Shown here: positions 1 to 4,293 of the stretch, piece after piece
How positions within the stretch are numbered: position 1 is the first letter of the stretch
How the letters are laid out: each line of letters begins with the position of its first letter
Program-made: the position numbers and the translations under genes
From: Oribacterium sp. UBA5894
GTDB lineage: Bacteria > Bacillota > Clostridia > Lachnospirales > Lachnospiraceae
Assembly (NCBI GenBank): GCA_002431355.1
Contig: DJEQ01000002.1
Coordinates: 1,853-7,777 of the forward strand
Reading direction: 5' to 3'
Length of the DNA: 5,925 nucleotides
Notes under the pieces: generated by a model
What the model was told of the DNA's origin: nothing
Databases searched by the model: none
Seen by the model: only the letters and a program-made list of their open reading frames with translations

Positions 1-14
1 AGGTCCGATTTGTG

Positions 15-60
15 ATTTTTCCGACCTTGAAGTACTTGCTTCTACAGTCCATCCCAGTCC
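15..60. repeat. Copy 1 of a dispersed intergenic repeat
   Basis: The core ACCTTGAAGTACTTGC at 24-39 is identical to 5853-5868. Similarity continues on both sides: a T-rich stretch plus TTCC before the core, and TTCTAC followed by a C-rich stretch after it. The two copies differ by a one-base indel (GCTTC here, GCCTTC there), which argues against a conserved reading frame. The centre AAGTACTT is a perfect palindrome. This copy lies about 45 bases downstream of the folT stop codon. The identity of the repeat family is unknown. Confidence 0.6.
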
Positions 61-71
61 ACTTCTCTGCC

Positions 72-87
72 TGCGATGAGAATCGCA
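72..87 (-). terminator. Small hairpin directly after the folT stop (weak terminator candidate)
   Basis: TGCGAT (72-77) and ATCGCA (82-87) form a 6-bp stem with a 4-base loop. On the minus strand the stem begins immediately after the folT TAG. No T-run follows it in the direction of folT transcription, so it does not meet the usual definition of an intrinsic terminator. It may only protect the 3' end. Confidence 0.25.
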
Positions 88-702
88 CTACGCCGCGAGC
101 ACCTGCTGCACATCCCGGCGCCGAAGCACCCCGGCCAGTGTCAGTACGACAGCAATCTGAATCGGCGCGGTGATCGCTGCCTGCATCACGCGCGTTGCCA
201 GAAGTCCCGCGAAGCTGGACCCGTACAGCATGGAGATCCAGAGCGTGTTCATGAGAAGGCTGAGCACCAGCTGATTAAAGAGCACCGCGAACGTTGCGCG
301 AAGTGGCAGCGGCAGTGCGGCATGGAGGATGGCAGACAGATCGGCGTCCATGACACCATCGGCGGAGTGCGCCCCCTTCGGGTCGCCTGCATTGGCTTCC
401 CGTGCACGAAGCGGCTTCCGATACAGCGCGAGACCGAAGGAAAGCCCCATCAGCACCTGTGTGAGCGTAAAGCCTGGAAAATACGAGCCGGTCGGAAAAG
501 CAATGGCACCGATCAGATCCCCGAGTCCCCCGACGAGGGCGGCCGCGACCGGACCATGGAAAATCGCTGCAATGACAAGTGCTGTAAAGCCGAAGCCAAT
601 CCGGACGTTCCAGGCACTGAAGGAACAGAATCTTGTCAGAATTACCTGAAGGGCGACAAGAACTGAAAGGGATACGATGGCTTTTGTACTGAATTTCTTC
701 AT
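88..702 (-). CDS. folT: Folate-specific ECF transporter S component (FolT family)
   Basis: This 204-residue, very hydrophobic protein is the substrate-binding membrane subunit of an energy-coupling factor vitamin importer. In this family it captures folates and works with a shared EcfT-EcfA-EcfA' module, which is not in this window. Sequence support includes an N-terminal helix ending in LTRF (22-25), the block GDLIGAIAFPTG (61-72) followed by YFPGFTL (74-80), and a C-terminal MNTLWISMLYG segment leading to PIQI. All resemble FolT as I know it. A hydrophilic stretch at about 96-121 between membrane segments is longer than I expect for FolT, which is usually nearer 170-180 residues. The start is set by AAAGGAGG (717-710), seven bases before ATG. 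The leader carries a THF riboswitch, which independently supports folate as the substrate. It could be another S component, but the riboswitch makes folT the best call. Confidence 0.9.
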   Translation of the reverse strand: MKKFSTKAIVSLSVLVALQVILTRFCSFSAWNVRIGFGFTALVIAAIFHGPVAAALVGGLGDLIGAIAFPTGSYFPGFTLTQVLMGLSFGLALYRKPLRAREANAGDPKGAHSADGVMDADLSAILHAALPLPLRATFAVLFNQLVLSLLMNTLWISMLYGSSFAGLLATRVMQAAITAPIQIAVVLTLAGVLRRRDVQQVLAA

Positions 703-708
703 AAAAAT

Positions 709-741
709 ACCTCCTTTGCAGTCCCTGACTACAAAGAAGGT
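709..741 (-). promoter_or_regulatory. Shine-Dalgarno-sequestering hairpin, likely riboswitch expression platform
   Basis: On the minus strand ACCTTCTTTGTAGTC (741-727) pairs with GACTGCAAAGGAGGT (723-709). This makes a continuous 15-bp stem with two G-U wobbles and a three-base loop. The 3' arm contains the whole AAAGGAGG ribosome binding site of folT. The stem is followed by TATTTTT just before ATG, so it could also terminate transcription. TGCAGT (761-756), which includes most of the 3' strand of riboswitch helix P1, is complementary to ACTGCA (722-717) in this hairpin. Those two pairings exclude P1 and the sequestering stem. This fits an OFF switch: ligand stabilises P1, the hairpin forms and folT is silenced. 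The pairing is directly visible; the switching mechanism is inferred. Confidence 0.75.
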
Positions 742-757
742 TCACACGAATCTTCAC

Positions 758-858
758 TGCAGCGGGATGCGACCCTCGAACCGCGCCGAAGATCGGCTTC
801 GTCCTCCCGACAAACTCCCCGTTCGGAAGGCACTGTACGCTCGTAGGTCTACTCTGCG
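758..858 (-). ncRNA. Tetrahydrofolate (THF) riboswitch upstream of folT
   Basis: Read on the minus strand, the element starts GCAGAGTAGA and ends GCATCCCGCTGC, matching the conserved ends of the folT-type THF riboswitch. Proposed helices are P1 (857-854 with 762-759), P2 (848-841 with 779-772, one mismatch), P3 as CCTTCCGA (830-823) with TCGGGAGG (810-803), and P4 as GCCGA (797-793) with TCGGC (789-785). The conserved GCGCGG lies at 786-781. GGGA in the P3 loop (819-816) can pair with TCCC (767-764), giving the expected long-range pseudoknot. THF riboswitches bind reduced folates and commonly control folT and folate biosynthesis genes in Firmicutes. Position, spacing to the start codon and gene context all agree. 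I recognised it by eye; a covariance model was not run. Confidence 0.88.
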
Positions 859-979
859 AAACATGATGTGGGCGGGACGCTGTGATTCCGTACAAGGTGG
901 ATGCGGCGTACGGTGCCTGTCATAGAAGCGCGGTCACCTACGCATGCCGGAATCGCTGTGTCCAACCATTTACTCCGCA

Positions 980-1008
980 ACTATAGACCAGATCTCACAC
1001 GACGTAAA
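980..1008 (-). promoter_or_regulatory. Candidate sigma-A promoter for the folT leader
   Basis: On the minus strand TTTACG (1008-1003, four of six matches to TTGACA) is followed by a 17-base spacer and TATAGT (985-980, five of six matches to TATAAT). Transcription would start near 973, giving a leader of roughly 270 bases that includes the riboswitch. The stretch between 860 and 973 has no better promoter that I can see. It does contain an inverted repeat, CCGTAC (888-893) with GTACGG (908-913). Confidence 0.4.
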
Positions 1009-1009
1009 G

Positions 1010-1038
1010 TGGATATTTCGACAGCTTTCTGCTAAAAT
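1010..1038 (+). promoter_or_regulatory. Candidate extended -10 promoter for the unknown membrane protein gene
   Basis: TGGATA (1010-1015) is a weak -35 element. It is followed by a 17-base spacer and TAAAAT (1033-1038), a five-of-six -10 box preceded by TGC, which makes an extended -10. The start of transcription would be near 1045, leaving a leader of about 187 bases before the gene at 1232. The -35 box lies one base from that of the opposing folT promoter, so the two form a back-to-back pair. The leader shows one possible hairpin, CCGTTC (1091-1096) with GAACGG (1134-1139), and a possible short reading frame. Confidence 0.5.
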
Positions 1039-1131
1039 AGTTCTAATTTTTGTACATCATCCGTGCAGAACCAAGGAAGATGTGACAGGACCGTTCAGAA
1101 CGCCACTCATCCTCGGGCGGGGAACGAGACG

Positions 1132-1224
1132 ATGAACGGAAGACAAGCTGCCGAAGCGTGGCTGTTCAGCAGCATTGTGCGGCCCTGGCAAAGGCAAATG
1201 AAGAATTTCAATCAAGGAGCGTAG
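1132..1224 (+). CDS. Possible 30-residue leader ORF
   Basis: An ATG at 1132 opens a 30-codon frame ending with TAG at 1222-1224. That stop overlaps the start of the TAGGAG ribosome binding site of the next gene, and its start codon follows seven bases later. The peptide begins MNGRQAAEAWLF and ends KNFNQGA. It resembles nothing I know. A GGGGA nine bases upstream is a weak ribosome binding site. The arrangement would allow translational coupling to the gene at 1232, but a frame of this length is easily found by chance. Treat it as speculative. Confidence 0.2.
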   Translation: MNGRQAAEAWLFSSIVRPWQRQMKNFNQGA

Positions 1225-1227
1225 GAG
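1223..1227 (+). promoter_or_regulatory. Ribosome binding site of the gene at 1232
   Basis: AGGAG at 1223-1227 stands four bases (AGCG) before the ATG at 1232; the fuller GGAGCGTAGGAGAG context is purine-rich. It fixes this ATG as the start and overlaps the stop codon of the small upstream frame. Confidence 0.7.
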
Positions 1228-1231
1228 AGCG

Positions 1232-2257
1232 ATGGCATTACGTGAAAATCTGGAAAAAGAAAAGAAAAAGCTTCAACGTCTGAGCTTCCGCGAGAAGCTG
1301 CAGTATATTTTTGATTATTATAAGTTCTGGTTTTTGGGCATTGCGGCTTTTCTCGGACTCGTGTGGGCGGTTGGTTCGACCATGCTTCATAACAAGCCGA
1401 CGGGCTTCTATGCGATGCTGCTCAATGCCGGCGGCTCCGATCTGAGCGGAGAGGCAGATCAGGCCGCAAGTGCAGCATTTGCGGCGGCAGCCGGACTCAA
1501 CGACGAAAACGAAAAAATCATCGTCGACACCTCTGCAACCTTCAATCCGAACGACCAGAGTCAGTTTTCCATGGCACAGAATGCGAAAATCGGCGCACTC
1601 TACCAGTCGCATGACCTCGACGTCATGGTGGCGGACCCGAGTGTTTTTACCTACTATGCCCTGAATGGCTCCTTTGTGGATCTGCGCGAGGTACTGGATG
1701 ATGCAAGTCTTTCGGATTATGAAGCCGCCGGGAAGCTGTATTATATTGATCAGCACGTGCAGGAGCTCCTCGATCAGACGGATTACGGAGACCTGGAGGA
1801 CGTGAGCCTCGGCGCAGACGAAACCATTGCGAACAGTGATACGCTGAAGCAGACCGCCGCTTCTTCTGGCGGTCCGGACGAAGCCGATGCAGCGGAAGCA
1901 CCCACGGCGGATGGAAATGCGACCGAAAAAGAGACAAAGGAAGAAAATGCTGTAGAGACGGGAAGCAGCAACGCTTCAACGACCGGCGAAGAGACCGACA
2001 CCTCGGAAACCCTCGATGAGATGTCTGCCTTCGCAGCAAACCTCATGGGACTCACGACCGTGCAGTCACGCGAAGACTTCGTACTCCCGGATCCTGATAA
2101 AATGCAGACCCCGATTCCGGTCGGCATCGTACTCGACGAGGCCGCCTGGCTCGAGGAGCAGAAGCTCTACCAGAACACCACCCCGATCTTCGGCTTCGCC
2201 ACACAGTCCGAGCGGCAGGACGCCGCAAAGCAGTTTCTTCAGTTCCTGACGAAATGA
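1232..2257 (+). CDS. Single-pass membrane protein of unknown function with an extracytoplasmic domain
   Basis: I do not recognise a named family for this 341-residue protein. It starts with a lysine-rich, probably helical cytoplasmic segment (1-24) and FREKLQYIFDYYKFW (19-33), a pattern I associate with uncharacterised Clostridia membrane proteins. One transmembrane helix follows (about 33-52), so the rest should be outside the cell. Residues 58-190 form a folded-looking domain. The part around DLDVMVADPSVF (128-139) and FVDLREVL (148-155) faintly resembles a segment of extracellular solute-binding proteins, where a substrate-binding fold decides presence of ligand; this is only a similarity of style. 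Residues about 211-263 are acidic, Ser/Thr/Glu/Ala-rich and probably disordered. The C-terminal part (about 264-341) is ordered again and shows IPVGIVLDEAAW. AGGAG lies six bases before the ATG. Two stop codons stand in tandem (TGA TAA) before a strong terminator, so the gene appears monocistronic. Confidence 0.85.
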   Translation: MALRENLEKEKKKLQRLSFREKLQYIFDYYKFWFLGIAAFLGLVWAVGSTMLHNKPTGFYAMLLNAGGSDLSGEADQAASAAFAAAAGLNDENEKIIVDTSATFNPNDQSQFSMAQNAKIGALYQSHDLDVMVADPSVFTYYALNGSFVDLREVLDDASLSDYEAAGKLYYIDQHVQELLDQTDYGDLEDVSLGADETIANSDTLKQTAASSGGPDEADAAEAPTADGNATEKETKEENAVETGSSNASTTGEETDTSETLDEMSAFAANLMGLTTVQSREDFVLPDPDKMQTPIPVGIVLDEAAWLEEQKLYQNTTPIFGFATQSERQDAAKQFLQFLTK

Positions 2258-2258
2258 T

Positions 2259-2286
2259 AAAAACTCGCCATTCGGCGAGTTTTTTT
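2259..2286. terminator. Bidirectional intrinsic terminator
   Basis: ACTCGCC (2263-2269) and GGCGAGT (2274-2280) form a perfect stem around the loop ATTC. It is extended by A-T pairs and flanked by an A-run on the left and a run of seven T on the right. On the plus strand it ends the gene at 1232-2257, two bases after its stop. On the minus strand it also has a T-run, so it may stop transcripts coming from the convergent DUF3810 gene. In that case those transcripts would carry the hairpin array as a 3' untranslated region. Confidence 0.92.
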
Positions 2287-2683
2287 ACCTTATCATGTAC
2301 GTCCATTTAAATTGTAAAGAAGATGTGCTTCTGTGGAAGCAGGCTGGGACTGGATGTAGGCATGGTCAAGCCGGAATTGAGCTCACATGCCTATGGCATT
2401 TTCAAAAACCATAGGCACATTTATGATGAATTGTTTCAATGTGCCTGGGGAGCATCCATTGAGTTCTCTATTTCTATAGGCACATGCGCATTTTAAAGCG
2501 CTTACAGTGCCTATAGTTCCATCGCTTCATTTTCGCTGGTATAGGCATTCCACCTTATGTATTGAAAAAGGTGCGTATAGCGGGAAGGTTTTCCGTGCCT
2601 GAACAGAGCTGAGAACACAAGAATAGCGCAGTTCTCTACCTATTGGTGAACCTTCACACGTCATGATGAGCGAACCGACCGTG
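2287..2683. other. Gene-free convergent intergenic region
   Basis: No credible coding frame was found here on either strand. The region is more AT-rich than its neighbours. It contains the four-unit hairpin array (2356-2580), a further lone GTGCCT at 2595-2600, and another small inverted repeat, GAGAAC (2611-2616) with GTTCTC (2631-2636). That last hairpin lies 3' of the DUF3810 stop on the minus strand but lacks a T-run. Confidence 0.7.
2356..2580. repeat. Array of four degenerate palindromic hairpin units
   Basis: Four units each consist of a left arm related to ATAGGCAC and a right arm related to GTGCCTAT. Unit 1 pairs TAGGCAT (2357-2363) with ATGCCTA (2387-2393). Unit 2 pairs AGGCACATT (2413-2421) with AATGTGCCT (2438-2446). 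Unit 3 pairs CTATAGGCAC (2474-2483) with GTGCCTATAG (2507-2516). Unit 4 pairs TATAGGCAT (2540-2548) with GTGCGTATA (2571-2579), with one mismatch and one wobble. Left arms ATAGGCA start at 2411, 2476 and 2541, exactly 65 bases apart; the first, GTAGGCA, starts at 2356. Within each unit the AGGCA-to-TGCCT distance is 29 or 30 bases. Interiors and the 14-25-base gaps differ between units. It is not a CRISPR, since only the short arms are conserved. It could be a REP/BIME-like element, a structured RNA or a multi-site operator. Confidence 0.7.
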
Positions 2684-4087
2684 TCACTCCAGCGTTCCAT
2701 GCTCCGCGAAATACGCAAGCATCAGGTCCGTCACATGTCCATAGCTTGCGGTGCCCGCGGTCTGACCCTGGGCCTTCAGGTAGGCATCATTGACCTTCTC
2801 ATGCACTTCCGCTGGCTTCCCTTCAAACTGCTGCCAGTACTGATTGTTGTAGAGCAGATCCTGCCGGGTACGGGCATTGAGCGCCCCATAGAGCGAGGCG
2901 AAGGCATCCGCATCGACACGGGCGAGTGCATTGCCCGCATAGACCCAGGCGGAAACATAGCCGGAATAGTTGTAGTATGCGTCGTCGGCACCGATCGTGG
3001 CGAGCACGGCAATGAAATTCGCTTCCTCCTCCTGCATGTAGCCGCGAAGATGCGAGAGCTCATGGCAGATAGTGAATGGAAGATCGTAGTACGGGATGTC
3101 CCGATTGTAGTTTGCCTCTACCGTGAAGGGAGAGTAGACGCCGGTCGTCTGCTGCACGCTGAGGATCCAGCTGTTGAGAATCGGCTTCGGAAACGGATAG
3201 TGCCCAGCGAGGCGAGGATAGCGTTGCCCGAGCTTCTCCATCGCGCGCTGTCCGGCGTGCCCGGCCTGGAAGAGCCACTGCATGGAGGGCTTCGGCGTCT
3301 CTTTGGTCTGGCCAATGCAGGCGCCCTCTACGGTGAGCACGGAATCGGGAGTGCGTTCTGCCGCTGGGCCGCTGGAACTGCTGGCCACTGCATCCGTTTC
3401 ATTGACGTCCGATGTACGGGAAAGAGGTGCCGCTGCAGCACTTTCTGTGCTGCTCATGGCCGATGCTTCGAATGCCGCCTCACGCTGATTGATTTCTGAA
3501 ACCAGATAACGGCAGAGCGCGACGAGCTCCTCCGTCTGATCGACCATCCCATCGTCGTTTGCTCCTGTGGCCGTGTCGGTGCGCTGGCTCATCCCGGGTT
3601 CTGCATCGGTTCCTGCCCCGAGTGTCCTTTCCGTCCCGATGGTGACCGAAAGCCCGGCCTCCTCCGAGAAGCTCGTGCGGTGGTAGTTCATGCCACAGAG
3701 GAAGACGTAGAGCACGAAGAGTGCGGAACCCAGAAGAAACACATGCCGGACGAAGACGAGAAGCGGAGCACCGACATGCATCCCCTCCCGCACACTTCGA
3801 TACAGCGCACGAAGAAAATCAAAAACCAGGAAGAGGACGAGCCCGTAGAGCAGAAGCTCCACCACGGAGAAGGGCACGAGTCCCATTACGGAGCCGATGC
3901 CGAGGCTCAGAAGGCGATAAATGTGGTGGGCGTAGGCATTGGCAAAGGCCGTGGAGCGAACCGTCAGCTGATCTGCGGCGAGCGCAAGGAGATCGAGCAG
4001 CAGTGCGACGACATAGCGACGGGAAAATCTGGCACGGCGGGGCGACGCTCCCTTCGGTGAAGACGTTTGAGAAAAAAATCGGAGCAT
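2684..4087 (-). CDS. DUF3810 family membrane protein, putative zinc metalloprotease
   Basis: The preferred start gives 467 residues. Hydrophobic helices lie at about 25-41, 59-92 and 109-131. The last is followed by NYHR (134-137), and the large C-terminal part is probably outside the membrane. The domain has GVYSPF and EANYN shortly before TICHELSHLRGY, with the zinc motif H342-E343-x-x-H346 and EEEANF (353-358). E355 is a possible third ligand. These are the hallmarks of DUF3810, an uncharacterised family with gluzincin-like motifs; the substrate is unknown and activity is inferred. Two low-complexity stretches (about 150-184 and 205-250, rich in Ser, Ala, Thr and acidic residues) interrupt the region between the helices and the catalytic part, making the protein longer than I expect for the family. 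AAAGGA (4099-4094) six bases before the ATG at 4087 sets the start; an in-frame ATG at 4129 has no ribosome binding site. It is divergent from the M14 peptidase gene. Confidence 0.87.
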   Translation of the reverse strand: MLRFFSQTSSPKGASPRRARFSRRYVVALLLDLLALAADQLTVRSTAFANAYAHHIYRLLSLGIGSVMGLVPFSVVELLLYGLVLFLVFDFLRALYRSVREGMHVGAPLLVFVRHVFLLGSALFVLYVFLCGMNYHRTSFSEEAGLSVTIGTERTLGAGTDAEPGMSQRTDTATGANDDGMVDQTEELVALCRYLVSEINQREAAFEASAMSSTESAAAAPLSRTSDVNETDAVASSSSGPAAERTPDSVLTVEGACIGQTKETPKPSMQWLFQAGHAGQRAMEKLGQRYPRLAGHYPFPKPILNSWILSVQQTTGVYSPFTVEANYNRDIPYYDLPFTICHELSHLRGYMQEEEANFIAVLATIGADDAYYNYSGYVSAWVYAGNALARVDADAFASLYGALNARTRQDLLYNNQYWQQFEGKPAEVHEKVNDAYLKAQGQTAGTASYGHVTDLMLAYFAEHGTLE

Positions 4088-4093
4088 AGAGGG

Positions 4094-4099
4094 TCCTTT
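4094..4099 (-). promoter_or_regulatory. Ribosome binding site deciding the DUF3810 start
   Basis: On the minus strand AAAGGA (4099-4094) lies six bases before the ATG at 4087-4085. The upstream in-frame ATG at 4129 is preceded only by an AT-rich stretch without purine-rich pairing potential, so translation most likely begins at 4087. Confidence 0.7.
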
Positions 4100-4122
4100 C
4101 GTGGGGCTGGTATGAATACAGC

Positions 4123-4152
4123 TGACCATTTATTTTAAGTAAATTGACCATT
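4123..4152. promoter_or_regulatory. Repeated TGACCATT element in the divergent promoter region
   Basis: TGACCATT occurs at 4123-4130 and again at 4145-4152 in the same orientation, 22 bases apart, close to two helical turns. Between them lies ATTTA (4128-4132) with its complement TAAAT (4140-4144). The second copy overlaps the -35 box of the M14 promoter. A regulator binding here could affect both divergent genes. A weak minus-strand promoter (TTTACT, 17 bases, TGTATT) runs through the same stretch. The repeat is visible; a role as operator is inferred. Confidence 0.35.
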
Positions 4153-4178
4153 CACATATCATCAGAAATCGGTATAAT
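4151..4178 (+). promoter_or_regulatory. Sigma-A promoter for the M14 peptidase gene
   Basis: TTCACA (4151-4156, five of six matches to TTGACA), a 16-base spacer and a perfect TATAAT (4173-4178) form a strong candidate promoter. Transcription should start near 4185, giving a leader of about 109 bases. That leader can fold: GCAGA (4218-4222) pairs with TCTGC (4249-4253) outside GATGG (4224-4228) with CCATC (4237-4241). I do not recognise it as a known riboswitch. Confidence 0.7.
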
Positions 4179-4293
4179 TATACTCGTTTGAGTAAAATTT
4201 TGCAGGATGAAAACGCAGCAGAGGATGGAAAAACGCCCATCGGAAGTATCTGCGCTCATGGCCTGACAGGCTTTGAAAAGGGGATCAGGAAAA

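Noticed and set aside
76..666. A 196-codon plus-strand open frame antisense to folT
   Set aside because: The peptide is rich in charged residues, Cys and His with no recognisable domain, and the opposite strand holds a clear FolT protein behind a THF riboswitch.
275..895. A minus-strand open frame of 206 codons overlapping folT and its leader
   Set aside because: It runs through the THF riboswitch and overlaps folT in another frame, so it is a chance frame.
1045..1231. T-box, SRP RNA or other known RNA in the leader of the unknown gene
   Set aside because: No T-box TGGNACC core, no SRP tetraloop region and no strong helical structure could be found.
2356..2580. CRISPR array
   Set aside because: Only arms of about 7-10 bases are conserved, there is no repeat of 24 bases or more, no uniform spacers and no cas genes in the window.
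2663..3499. A 278-codon plus-strand open frame antisense to the DUF3810 gene
   Set aside because: It lies opposite a gene with clear family motifs, has no ribosome binding site, and its composition looks like the complement of that gene. GC-rich coding DNA often leaves such open antisense frames.
4088..4129. ATG at 4129 as start of the DUF3810 gene
   Set aside because: No ribosome binding site precedes it, whereas AAAGGA stands at the proper distance from the ATG at 4087.
4273..4293. TTG at 4273 as start of the M14 peptidase
   Set aside because: It would add seven residues ahead of a typical signal peptide and use up the purine-rich stretch that serves as ribosome binding site for ATG at 4294.
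4185..4293. Riboswitch in the M14 leader, for example a cyclic-di-GMP type
   Set aside because: A small hairpin can be drawn, but the conserved sequence blocks of the riboswitch classes I know are absent.
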